Below, in pieces: positions 1 through 10,564 of a stretch of DNA of 26,203 bases (position 1 is its first letter; every line of letters begins with the position of its first letter). Source of the stretch: Circinella minor. Taxonomy: Eukaryota; Mucoromycota; Mucoromycetes; Mucorales; Lichtheimiaceae. A program made the position numbers and the translations under genes. The stretch covers positions 1 through 26,203 of the forward strand of contig JAEPRB010000396.1 of assembly GCA_016758965.1 (NCBI GenBank), given 5' to 3'. The notes under the pieces were generated by a model that was not told the DNA's origin, searched no databases, and saw only the letters and a program-made list of their open reading frames with translations.

Positions 1-30
1 TCATATTAAAATCTGACTTTACTTATTGCT

Positions 31-45
31 ATATATATAATAAAT
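31..45 (+). promoter_or_regulatory. possible TATA-like element of the HSBP1-like gene
   Basis: An alternating TA tract running into TAATAAAT lies about 130 bp before the HSBP1-like start codon. It is the best core-promoter candidate there, but TA tracts are common in this AT-rich window, so the call is weak. Confidence 0.25.
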
Positions 46-94
46 GGGAGGTAAAAGAAAAAATAAAAGAAAAAAAAAACCTTTCAGGTCCAAG

Positions 95-178
95 ATGGAC
101 ATTTTAGCTACTTGCAACTCACACAGTTTTTCTTTTTTTATTTCTCATTTCTATTATTGTTTTAAAATCCAAACATGA
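95..178 (+). other. upstream ORF overlapping the HSBP1-like start codon
   Basis: A 27-codon frame starts at the ATG at 95 and ends at the TGA at 176-178. The main start codon is 175-177, so stop and start share the tetranucleotide ATGA. If transcription begins upstream of 95, scanning ribosomes would meet this uORF first, and main-frame translation would need leaky scanning or termination-reinitiation. Transcript start is unknown. Confidence 0.4.
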
Positions 179-754
179 GTTCACAAGATAAATCGACGGA
201 AGGAGGAGTATCTATTGGTACTACTAACGATTTTGCTACTTATGTATGTAGTGTCTCTTTTTCTTGTATCAAACGAATTAAGGAGTGGGAAAAAATAATT
301 AACTCATTTGTTCAATTTATATAGATAGATTCTATTATTGAAAAACTTGTAAATGTCTTGTACATTAAAAAGCAATCCTTTTTCTTCTTTCTATGAAAAA
401 AAAAAGTGATGTTTATATATGTTTTTTTTTTTTAATTTTAATTTTTCTATTTTATTTTATAGCAATCAAAAGTAACTAATGTAAATACTGAATTGGATAC
501 TAAATGTAAGAGAAAGAAAAAAAAAATAACAATAACAATACTTTATATAATAACTTTTGTTTTTTTTTTTTTTGATAACATCATTATTAACTCTTAATTA
601 TTATGGTATACTCTATATAGTTGAAGATATGACGAATCGAATTGATAAACTTGAACAAACGATAAATACGATTTTACAACAACAACAACAACAACAACAA
701 ATAGAATCAACAAAAGAAAATGAAGATACTACAACCACATCAACAACAGAATAA
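175..754 (+). CDS. HSBP1: heat shock factor binding protein 1 (HSBP1)-like coiled-coil protein
   Basis: HSBP1 family proteins are small all-helical coiled coils that bind and dampen the trimerised heat-shock factor. Gene model: exons 175-243, 325-348, 463-505 and 621-754, with introns starting GTATGT, GTAAAT and GTAAGA and ending in TATAG-type acceptors. Phases agree and give 89 residues. The core, about residues 19-65 (NDFATYIDSIIEKL, then DTKFEDMTNRIDKLEQTI), aligns without gaps to the conserved HSBP1 segment containing DLTSVVQTLLQQM and IDDMSSRIDDLEKNI, which is the basis for the call. Human HSBP1 has 76 residues, so the length fits. The tail is unusual: a run of eight Gln and then a Thr/Ser/Glu-rich end. 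The stop codon sits inside an AATAAA-like sequence, so the 3' end may be short. Exon 2 is only 24 nt and is the least certain piece; without it the heptad register of the alignment is lost. Confidence 0.82.
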
Positions 755-1122
755 ATTTAATTAGACTTATTATAATATATACCCCCACCCAACCTCCCTC
801 ACTACTAAAAAACATTTGTACAACTTTGTTAAAAAAAAACACAGTGAGTGGGATCTACAACAAAATCAACCTCCCCCCAAAAGAGTATTTCTATTAAACT
901 CAAAAGCCAAAAAAAAAAAAAGAAAGAACTTTATTATTACTATAATTAATTAAATATTATTATTACGCCACTTGTCAAAAAAAAAATAGAACTTGGGGAG
1001 GGTAGGGGGAAAGAACCATTTTTACATGTTTTAAATAGATAGATGATGGATTTTTTGTAAGATGTGAGGAACAAAAAAAGAATAATTTCAAAAAAAAGGT
1101 AAGGTGGAGGAGGGGAGGAGAT
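755..1122. other. convergent intergenic spacer
   Basis: Short AT-rich spacer between two genes transcribed toward each other. It holds C-rich patches, A tracts and AATAAA-like words suitable for 3' ends on both strands. I see no gene in it. Confidence 0.6.
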
Positions 1123-4100
1123 TTATGAGAAATAATAATGTTGTTGTGGAGGATTACTAGGAGAACGACGTTGATCATGGTGTGATGAAGAAGAAAATGA
1201 TAATTGATCTATATCTGAAGATGTAGATGAAAATGGTATTGATTGATAAAAAGAAGTATTAAATTCATAATTATTATTAGAATCTGGACTTTGAATAGTA
1301 GATCTTTGATTACTATTATTATTATTATTACCACTACTACTTTTACTACTTGTTATACTATTATTACTACTACTAGGATGACTACTACTACTAGTAGTAT
1401 CAAAATGGGTTGTATTACTACCACTATTACTTGTACTATCATCTGTTGTTAAATTAGGTGGTAATTCAGTAATGATAGCATAATTTTGTTGTTGTTGTTG
1501 TTGTTGTTGATAAAGAGAAGAAGCAATAATAGGTGGAGTGATAAGTGGAAATTTTGTTAAATAAGGATCTTCGATTAAAACATCATTATTAGAATGAGTA
1601 TGATTGAAACTAGGTCGTGATACAGCGGGTGCTCGATGAAATATAGATCCTTGACTAAATGGGCTTGAACGATTATTATTATTACTACCATTATTATCAC
1701 TTGAAAATGTCGATTTCATGCATGATTGTTGTTGTTGATGATCTTGATGATGCGTACAAGGTTGAGAATCATACATTTGGGTATTATTGATATTATTATT
1801 ATTATTATTTGATTCCAATGATGGAATACTTGATTGTTGTGATAAAATGTTGTTATTAAAATGTTCTTGTGGTTGTGACGGTGCAAATGATATAGTGCCG
1901 GTATTTGTTATACCCAATAATGCAAGTGTTTCTGGGTTCATAGGTATAGACGTTGTCCACGCTTGATCTGTTGATGAAGAGGATTGTTGTAATGTAGTTG
2001 TTGTTGATGATGTTTGTTGTTGTTGTTGTGGAAAAGATGTCATATGTGTGTCGTTATTATTATCTGAAATTGATGATGTTAATGTTGATATTGGAAAACT
2101 TTGTCCATATTGCTGTGATCCCATAGAAGTGGAACTTGTTGTTGACGGAGGTGGCGGTGCAATATTTTGTTGATAGGCATTCATCCTATGCTCTTGCGAA
2201 AACTGTTCCATATTAAAACCACCAATACCATTTATAGGTGCTGCCATTTGTTGCATTTGACTGGTTGAACTTGTTGAAAAAGATTCCTTATTGGATGATA
2301 TTGGAGTATTTGTAAGGTCATTTGTTGTAATTGTTTGACGATTACATTGTCGTTTTTTTGTATTTGACTGGTGTGACATATTGGTAATAGAAGAAGAAGG
2401 AAGGGTCGGTTGGGTTTGAATACTACTTGTGTCTGTTGATAATGTATGTCTCATGGCATTCATGGATTGTTGTTTTACTGTTGAAATACTGGTGTCATGA
2501 TGGGACTGGAATGAATATGGTTGTTGTTGTTGTTGTTGATTAGAAACAGCAGAAGCATTATTGTGGGTAGATGTCAGATGATAGTCCATCTTATGTTGTT
2601 GATGTTGATAATTTATATTTTCAGTAGTTTCTATATTTGATTGGACTGATGATGGTGATGGTTGCTGCGGTTGTAAACTACTCTTTGTTGCAGGTACAAT
2701 AGGTTTAGGAGAGGTCTTAATTGATGGATAAAGTTCAAGTGTTTTATCAATCAAACCAATAACAGCTGAAATTTCTTGTAAATACTTGAATGAATGACAA
2801 CGTAAAATAGATCCAAGCATACGTAAATGCTCGACTGCATTCGATGCAATTCCATCCGATTCTTTAAACTTTGCATTGTATTTCAACATGGTAACACATC
2901 GATATAATGTTGGAACAATCCGAACACATGAACACATACGCATAGTAGAACCATATTGGACTAACATTTTAGTTATTCCAGCTGCTGCTTTTGCACAATT
3001 ATTCACTGCAACAAGACTCAATGCAGTCGCATTGTTGAGAAAACATTCATACATTTGTAACTTGATACTATAATATTGTGCATGTAATAATAAACCCAAT
3101 TCTGTTGACAATGTATCCTGTTGTTGTTGTTGTTGTTGAGATGATGACGAAGAAGAGGATGGTAATTTAGCATGCTCTGGTAGATCGGTATACCATTCAT
3201 CCAAAGATGTTTCCAAATCTCGTACTTGGTATAAAAGTGCATGTGTTGTATCCGATGATTTAAGTGCTTTTGCAATGGATCGACGTAACCGTAGTAATTT
3301 AATAGACAAACTACAATAATCAATACAATAACCCACATCCATATTTTCAAAAGATAGTTTTCGTGGCATAGGAATTTCAATTTCTTCATCTTCTATTACG
3401 GTGGGGCGATTATATTCAACAATAGTATAAAGTTGACACCAATATGCTGCCCACCATAACCGTCGATCATCCTCTGCTTGAATTTGTTTATTACTATAAC
3501 CATTACTGTTAATAATGTTGTTGTTGTCTTCATTATGTTGTTGTTGTTGTTGTTCCGAATGCTGTTGATAATAATCATAAAGATCGTGTTGTTGTTTTTT
3601 ATGTAAATTTAAATCTAGAGTCATACGTACAGCAAGATCACAATAAGGAAATGCATCTTCTGGTTTATCATGCACATGATACATGAATAAATGTAACAAA
3701 GCACGAATCGTAGTCCGATGACTTGTTGTATAACATTCTTCCAAAAGTGATAAAGCACATTGAAAATAAACTGGACCCATCGATGTTTGTACTGGAAAAG
3801 GAATATCTTGATGTAATTCATCTTCATGATGATAAATATAAGCACGTAATGCCATGGCCAATAATAATTCACGTGTTCGTTGTTGTTCATCATTTGGGTG
3901 TTGTCGTAAATAATCGGTATTCGCAAAATATTTTGAATCCACCCTTTGATAAAAAATCATACAACGATGATGTTGTGTATTAATAATCATATTTAACCAT
4001 TGTTGTTCAACAGGATCATCATTACGTGCTAATAAATCATTTAATAATACATCGAGAGGTTTATTCTTTATATCAGCTAATAATGGATTATTATTATTAT

Positions 4101-4907
4101 GATGATTTCTTGTTATTGTTAATGATGAAAATGTCTTAGTATCATCATCATCCATAGAGCTTGATAAACGACCAGAAAAGACATTATGTGCAATATGTTG
4201 AATCTTTTCCACGTGAATAGTACTAAATAAAAGTTTAATAAAATGATGTGCTTCATTAATTTCTGTTTCGATACACAGGCCTCCTGTTACTGGTTCTAAT
4301 CCAAATCGGGGTGTTGGTTTTTTCTTTACTATTGTTGAAGAGTGTTGATTTGTTTGTTTCTTTTGTACTTGTTGTAAAGGTACGATGGAAGTAGACGATG
4401 ACGATTGTGTTCGAGCTGTTAATTGAGTTTCCATTTTCTTTAGCCTTGTTTCGATTTCACGTAATTGATTTGGATCACGTATTGTTGATTCAGTTAATAA
4501 GGCGGCTGTTGTGGTAGTAGAATTACTACTACTTGTTGCTGTTATTGTTGTTGTTGTCATGCCATTCTCGTTATAATTATATTGACACTGTAATGAATGT
4601 TGAATACATTCACGACATGTTGGTTTAATACGATCACAAGATACATTACGAATTTGACATGAGGTACACTAGAAAATAGAATAATATAATGTATATATTT
4701 ATATAAAAAGTTTAAGCGGGCTCGGTGATCTATTTTTTTTTTTTTTTGACATTTTCAATAGAAAACTTTTTGAATTTATTTAATATTTCTTTCATTTACA
4801 GCAATGGGTGCAACATGAATGGAAGTTGTTGCTGATACTATAGTAGTAGGTTTTTTTTCTTTGTCGTCGTTTTCACCATATTTTTGGAATTGCAATGGAG
4901 TTAACAT
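1123..4907 (-). CDS. Zn2Cys6 (Gal4-type) fungal transcription factor, Q/N-rich
   Basis: Nuclear DNA-binding regulator. Exon 1 is 4800-4907 (starts MLTPLQFQKYGEND, 36 residues) and exon 2 is 1123-4668. The 131-bp intron has GTAAAT donor and TTTTCTAG acceptor, phase 0, giving 1217 residues. The zinc cluster opens exon 2, with Cys37, 40, 47, 54, 57 and 64 and spacing C-X2-C-X6-C-X6-C-X2-C-X6-C, the canonical pattern. The middle region matches the fungal-specific transcription factor domain; RRLWWAAYWCQLYTI near residue 437, followed by acidic EDEEIEIPMP, is its signature. The C-terminal half is low complexity, with runs of Gln, Asn and Ser encoded by CAA, AAT and TCA repeats, typical of activation regions and prone to length change. 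Stopping at the internal ATG at 4560 would leave out the zinc cluster, so the two-exon model is preferred. Target genes cannot be inferred. The orientation puts its promoter downstream of SAS10's 3' end. Confidence 0.88.
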
Positions 4908-4939
4908 GAATAGAGTAACAGTCGGTGGTCAGCATGCAT
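4901..4939 (-). other. upstream ORF overlapping the Zn2Cys6 factor start
   Basis: A 12-codon frame begins ATGCATGCT at 4939 and stops with TAA at 4903-4901. The main ATG (4907-4905) lies inside it, in another frame, and the two share the sequence ATGTTAA. It could limit translation of the factor if it lies in the transcript. No start-site data are available. Confidence 0.35.
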
Positions 4940-5513
4940 AGCCAACTGAAAAAAAATAAAATAAAATAAAATAAAAAAAAAAAAAAAAAAGAAAAAGAAG
5001 AAGAAAAGAAAGATAATATACTAGAAGCTATAAACAATAATATCAGATATATTAATATTAACTCTATGATTACTTGAAAAATTATAATGTACCGGGAAAG
5101 TATTTCCTTAAGGTAAGGATGTCCCGAAATACTGGATATATTATATTATATTATATTAAGTTTTTTTGTGTGATGTAGATTATGTTATACAAGTTAGAAA
5201 AATACATTTTGTATAAAAAATGTTGTTGGTTGCCCAAAAAGAAAAGAACAAAAAAAAAAAAAAAAAAGGTTCACACTCAATTTTTTTTTTTCAAACATAT
5301 TCTTGTTCTTTCAAGGGGAGAGGGGAGAGGATATGAATTCAAAAAAAAAAGTACACCTGAAATTCATCTTATAAAAGCATACCAAAAAACTCCTGAAATA
5401 AATACCAATATTGATAATTTTTTTGTTTGATCGACAAAAAAATCTGAATATGAAATATGGAAAAAAAAAAAAAAAAAAGTAGTGTAACATTGTATGCATT
5501 ATATTTTTTTATT
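4940..5513. other. intergenic region with A/T tracts and short tandem repeats
   Basis: Spacer between the Zn2Cys6 factor promoter and the SAS10 3' end, both on minus. It contains an AAAAT pentamer run near 4950-4975, a pure A tract near 4974-4990, ATATT repeats near 5137-5158 and several further A or T tracts. The short frames here are made from these tracts, and I see no gene. Confidence 0.6.
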
Positions 5514-8020
5514 TTACAAACGAACAGATTTAACCACATTACTTTTAATACCTGTTGTTTCACCACCATAAGTACCTTGAAGTGGTTTGACAACAGCACG
5601 TACTGAAGATAACTTTTTAAGTTTATCAGCATATTTGTTTTTATGTTTAACACGGGAATTACGATTTTCTTTCTTACGACGTGGAGTAAGACCTCTATTC
5701 TTGAGAATACGATACGATGCCAATCGTTTTTCTCCTTCTTCAACTTGCCAAGGTCCTTCTACAAGCGGCGCTCGATTGGCTTCTGCTTCCGCTTTCTTAG
5801 CTTCTTTCAATGCTTTCTTTGATTCCACAATTTCTGAATAATAATCATCCTTCTTTGTATCATTATTAATTTCATTTATCAATTCATTATCATCATAATC
5901 TTCATCATCCAAATCAGCAGATGTATCTTTAGGTTGTGGTACACCTTTCTTTTCAGCTTTTGCTTGTCTATCCTTATAAGGTATGTCGAAATCACCTTGG
6001 TATTTAGCTTGTAATTTAGCTTGTTTCTATAAATTCCAAATAATTGGTTAATATCGTGTGTGATATAACATAACAACTATTATGCAAATCCCCCCCCCAC
6101 TTGTTGTTTCTATAGTGGGAAGGGGTGGGGGAGGATTATAATCATAAAGTTAAAAAAAAAAAAACTTACTGCATCAATTTTAGTAACATAATCTCTTATT
6201 GACCGTTTTCTGGCTAATTTATCTTGCATATCCAATTCATCCAATGCTTCCAATTCACCAAAGTCATCCACATTATTTGTTCGTTTACGTTTTTTATTAG
6301 CCTTTTTAAGACTTTTGAATTCTTCTTCAATATCAAATGCTGTGAGTTGTTCTTCTTCTTCTTCTTCTTCATCATCATCATCAGAAAATTGAGGTACTGT
6401 TTCTTCCTCTTCTTCTTCTTGTTGTTGATCGAGTTGTGATTGGAATGATACTGATTTTTTATTAGATTTCTTTTTATTCGTTGTTGAAAGTAATAATAAT
6501 TCTTCTTCCTCTTCTTCTTCTTCTTTGTTGGTAACTGATTTATTTGTCAATGATTGATCCAATTGATCCATAAATTTATTAATTTCAGGTCGTAATTTTA
6601 TTTCCACTTGTTCTGTATTTTCCAAAGTAGATCTTAATTCGACTAATGCATGAATAACAGGATGATTTTGAATATCAGGTACACCAGATGCTTTCAATAC
6701 AAGATAAAATGAAACATTGGTTAAATAATTTAATAAAAGTTGATGTTTAAAACGTAAAAATTTGGCTGGTTTTTCTTCTGTAGCATTCTTTGATTGTATT
6801 CTAAGCAAAAAAAAAAAAAAAAAATTATGCATATTTAATATTCTATCATTTGTAAAAAGTCCACCCCTTTTTTCTTTCAAGTTTTATACATACCTTTCTA
6901 AAACAATATCTAAATCATTGACACTATCTGTCTTTTCTTTAAATTCATTTAATAAATCCAAAAGCTCAGGTGATTCATTTTGTAAAATTTTTAATTTTTC
7001 AGCAGTAGGTAAATTTTTCCTTCGTTTAGCAACAGTCTTGCTTACACTATTATTAATAATAACAGTTCCAGTATTAGATATATATATATATATATACACA
7101 GATCGTTCAATTCTTTGATATATAAACAAGTAGTAATAATTATTCCAACTTACTCAAATGTAATATCATTTAATTCCTTATTAACATCATCGACAAGTTG
7201 TTTATCAACATCTGTGGATTGACCAGCTCCTGTAACCCAAGTATCATCCATAAAATCTGCTTCATCCATCGTAGCAAGACGTTGCTTTTGAATCTTTAAA
7301 GCTTCTTCTTCTTCTTCTCTCATTTCATCCAAATCTTCACCTTCATCTGCATCATAATACATTTTCTTTGATCGACCCCAAGTAAGATCTATAAAATATT
7401 AATCCCACTTTAGTATTTCCATATATATATATATATAGGGTATTACAATTCTTTTTTTTTTTTTAAAAAAAAAAAATTATGATAATTTATTACCTTCATC
7501 TTCATCATCCTCTTCTTGTTTAGAAGCTTTTTTTCCTAATACTTCATCATCATCGGATTCTTCTTCGGATTCAGATTCATCAGAACCCAAACCATATACT
7601 TCAGCTTCACTTCCTTCTTCATCTATCAAAAAAAAAAATTTTTTAACTATTTAGTTTCTATGACAACCACGTTATATATATTTATGATTGTTTTTAATGT
7701 TTACCTTGGTATTCATCGCCATTATTTTCACCTAATAAAATTTTTTCACGTTCGTCGTGAACTAAAAAATAAAAAAATAAAAAAAAAAGGAAGTTAAAGA
7801 TCTCAATTGCCACGATCTAGATCGATTCAAAAATTATATATACTGATTTATTTTATTTATTTTTTTTTGGATATATTCCAGTAATAATAAAATAATAATT
7901 ACATTCATCTTCTGAATCGTGATCAATATCGTCCCATGTTTGAATGGCTTTTATTTTTCCATCGTCATTGGATTGTTTTTTTGATCCATCCCGGAAAACA
8001 GGTGTTTTTCTTCTACCCAT
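5514..8020 (-). CDS. SAS10: SAS10/UTP3, small-subunit processome component
   Basis: Nucleolar U3-associated protein needed for 18S rRNA processing. Seven exons: 7903-8020, 7705-7761, 7494-7622, 7154-7388, 6894-7046, 6170-6800 and 5514-6026, all with GT/AG ends and matching phases, giving 611 residues. Start MGRRKTPVFRDG is the only good ATG. The N-terminal third is acidic and leads to WGRSKKMYYDADE (about residue 104), a family hallmark. Then comes the Sas10/Utp3/C1D domain (about 195-290), with LKILQNESPELLDLL and the helical stretch FLRFKHQLLLNYLTNVSFYL. Long Glu/Asp runs and a basic stretch follow. The C-terminal Sas10 domain (about 535-611) has ILKNRGLTPRRKKENRNSR and YGGETTGIK. Yeast Sas10 is about 610 residues, so length agrees. 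Exon 5 could instead begin at 7112, adding 22 residues including a YIYIYI run in frame; I prefer 7046 because it skips a TA microsatellite. Divergent neighbour is BUD13. Confidence 0.93.
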
Positions 8021-8292
8021 AATTTTTTTTTTAAGAAAAAAAGTATAACAACGAAGAAAAACTTCAAAAAATCCCGGGACCTCAAAAAAAAAAAATGATT
8101 TTTTTCATGCGTTTTTTTGAGTTGTCCAACACTTTTTTTTTTTTTTTTTTTTTTTTGTGACTACGTCCCTGCCTCTTTATTTTTTGAAGCGCCTCTGAAT
8201 TTATGCCTTTCAACTTTTTTTTTTTTTTTTTTTAATATAAAAATATATATCTCTATATACCAAAAAAAAAAAAAAAAAAAAAAAAATTACAA
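8021..8292. promoter_or_regulatory. divergent promoter shared by SAS10 and BUD13
   Basis: The 272 bp between the two start codons must hold both promoters. It is dominated by long homopolymers: T runs near 8131-8156 and 8216-8233, and an A run near 8262-8286 just before the BUD13 ATG. Such poly(dA:dT) tracts are known to exclude nucleosomes in fungal promoters. A TCCCGGGA palindrome at 8072-8079 is a possible factor site. Co-regulation of ribosome biogenesis and splicing genes is inference. Confidence 0.6.
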
Positions 8293-9797
8293 ATGAATGC
8301 TGAAGAAAGAGAAGAAAATGTACGACTTAAATATCTTGCACGTGGACCTGGTGATGCAGCAACAAAAGCTTATATTGCTAATAAATATTTAAGTTCAAAT
8401 AAACCAAACGATGACGACTTGGAGAAAAAGCAAAAGAAAAAGAAAAAAAAAGTAATTAAAAAAGGCAATCTTGGTATTGTGGACGATGAATATATGGGTT
8501 GGAAACCTATTCAAGAGAATGAACAACAAAAAAAACGTAAAAAATTATTACAAGAAGAACAAGAAATAGAACCTATTATGCAAAGTGGTGTATTTCGTGG
8601 TAAAAGTGATGGTTGGCAAACCATTCAACAAGGCAATCAAGTAGTTCATGAAGACGACAATGAAGATAAAGAAGCAGAAGATGAACGACCTATATTTGTT
8701 AATGATATGGGAGTAGAAGAAAAAGAGGAGAATATAAAAAAGATTATGGAGCAACAACAAGAACAAGAGGTTGAAAGAAAAAAGAACTTGCTAAAACGAA
8801 AACAAGGAGAAAATAAAAAAGAAGAAGAGAGAATGTCGAGTGGACAAAGAGCAGGATTATTGACAAGTCATGAACTTAAACAAGAGGCAGCTCGGGCACG
8901 AGAAGCGGAGAGACAGATGGTTGAACAACTCCAAGGAGATCGGTCGGGACGGGATGCGGAGACAGTTTATCGAGATGAGACAGGACGTAAAATTGACCCG
9001 AAGATTAAACGAGCAGAGGAGGCAAGGATAAAAAAAGAAGCCATTGAAAAAGAAGAAAGACGAATGGAATGGGGAAAGGGGTTAGTCCAACGAAGTGAAA
9101 TAGAAGCACAACAAAAACAATTAGAAGAGGAGAAACATAAACCATTAGCAAGGTAATTTTTTTTTTTTCAAATTATAAGTAATACTTAGATTTTGTGAAA
9201 GGGAGTCGGATAAAAAAAAAATCGGGGAGAGAAAAGATTATTGGGAATATCCTATCTAGAAAGAACTCGGAGACGGTTAAGTTTTTTTTTTTTTTTTTTT
9301 CATGCAATATGCAAGGTTATGTATATGTGGAATAATAAGTTATATTTATATGATTTGATCATGGGAACAAGTAAATAAGTAGGGGATTATAAATTATTAA
9401 CTTGCTTTCTTTATTATCTTTGTTTTTTTTTTAAACAGATATATAGATGACCAAGATTATAATCAGGGACTTCGAGAAAAACAAAGATGGAATGATCCTG
9501 CTGCGGAATTTTTAACGGTAAGGCAAAAAACATATATACATGAATATAAACTATATATATATATATATAATATTTTCCCCCTTATATAATATATAGAATC
9601 AAAATCAATCAAAAGGGTCTTTTGTTAGACCAAGGTATAAGGGTGCTTGGAAACCTAATCGATACATGATTCAACCTGGTTATCGTTGGGATGGTGTTGA
9701 TAGATCAAATGGATTTGAAGATAAATTCTTATTAAGGGAAAATCAAAAGAAAGCACGAGCAATAGAAGCTCATCAATGGTCAACTGAAGACATGTAA
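8293..9797 (+). CDS. BUD13: BUD13/CWC26, pre-mRNA splicing factor (RES complex)
   Basis: Nuclear scaffold of the retention-and-splicing (RES) complex, which with Snu17/Ist3 and Pml1 joins the activating spliceosome. Exons 8293-9152, 9439-9517 and 9597-9797 join in matching phase (donors GTAATT and GTAAGG, acceptors ACAG and TATAG) to 379 residues. The N-terminal half is charged, with Lys/Glu runs and DDEYMGWKP near residue 61. The Bud13 core starts near residue 181 with [19 protein letters not shown], then [16 protein letters not shown] and WGKGLVQ. The last two exons encode the most conserved part: [51 protein letters not shown] and the C-terminal WSTEDM, which matches the human ending WSVEDM. 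AATAAA-type words follow the stop directly. The start is the first ATG after a long A tract. Length is between the yeast (about 266) and human (about 619) proteins. Confidence 0.95.
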
Positions 9798-9878
9798 ATA
9801 AAAATAAAAATTGTAAATTTAACAAAAAAGAAAGTCTGTGTGGTGAAAAAGGTGGGGAGGAGAGGGTTCCCTCATTCG

Positions 9879-9905
9879 ATAATAATAATAATAATAATAA
9901 TAATA
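9879..9905. repeat. (AAT)n microsatellite
   Basis: About nine perfect AAT units in the BUD13 to homeobox spacer. Likely length-variable between strains. Confidence 0.85.
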
Positions 9906-10004
9906 CTTTATTTTCCTTTTTTTATTACCTTGGTTTATTTGACTTCCTCTCTCTCTCTCCCCCCCCCAAAAAAAAACAACCTTACTCCATATTAACTTCT
10001 TAAA

Positions 10005-10064
10005 CTATTATTATCATTATTATTATTACTACTACTATTATTATTATTATTATTATTATTACTA
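10005..10064. repeat. (ATT)n microsatellite, interrupted
   Basis: ATT units with a few ATC and ACT variants, about 60 bp, some 100 bp after the AAT run and of complementary composition. Single strands of the two runs could pair with each other. Confidence 0.8.
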
Positions 10065-10462
10065 TATAATATTACTTCTACCTTATTGACTCCTTTCTGA
10101 TCTGCAAAATATATTTTTTTTTCCTATATATTTTTTATTTTTGAATATTGCTTTTTTTTATCTCCTAATTGTTTATATGAAGCTTTAGGGGTTTTCTTTT
10201 TGTATATGTAGTGTGAGTGAGTGAGTGTAAGGCTGTCAAGAGGTTGTAAAAAAAAATAAAATGTCTTTTTTTTCTTTGTGAAGATCTGCAAGACGTATAT
10301 AATTATTTCCAGACAACAGATTACTTTTTGAGAGGAGGTTATATATATATTCTTTGGGGGAGGGGAGGGGAGTTATTATTATACACACAAAAGCAGTAAT
10401 CTGGAGTTAATGAAGAACAAGGAAAGAAGAATGAGGGATAACTTTTTTTTTTTTTGACAAGA

Positions 10463-10470
10463 TATATAAA
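10463..10470 (+). promoter_or_regulatory. TATA box candidate of the homeobox gene
   Basis: TATATAAA followed by GG lies 95-102 bp upstream of the homeobox ATG. It fits a canonical TATA element better than the surrounding tracts do. Confidence 0.45.
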
Positions 10471-10564
10471 GGCTTCAATTTTTGATGGGAAAAGAAAAAA
10501 AAAAAGCTTTTTAATTTTATTCAACTTGATTATTAAATCAAAAACTTACAACATATTTTTAACA

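Larger units (their letters stand above)
9798..10564. other. intergenic region: BUD13 3' end and homeobox 5' region
   Basis: AT-rich spacer with two trinucleotide microsatellites, CT-rich and C-rich patches near 9945-9967, GTGAGTGAGTGAGTG near 10211-10227, and a G-rich patch near 10356-10372. The long spacing before the homeobox gene suggests a sizeable promoter or 5' leader. I see no gene. Confidence 0.55.

Noticed and set aside
1243..3983. Several 60-120 codon frames on both strands inside the Zn2Cys6 exon
   Set aside because: They are antisense or shifted readings of CAA/AAT/TCA repeats and of the coding exon, with Ile/Thr-, Asn- or His-biased translations and no domain.
10454..10564. Extension of the homeobox frame upstream of the ATG at 10565
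   Set aside because: It has no ATG, only a TTG, and reads through the TATA candidate and an A tract, so it is leader rather than protein.
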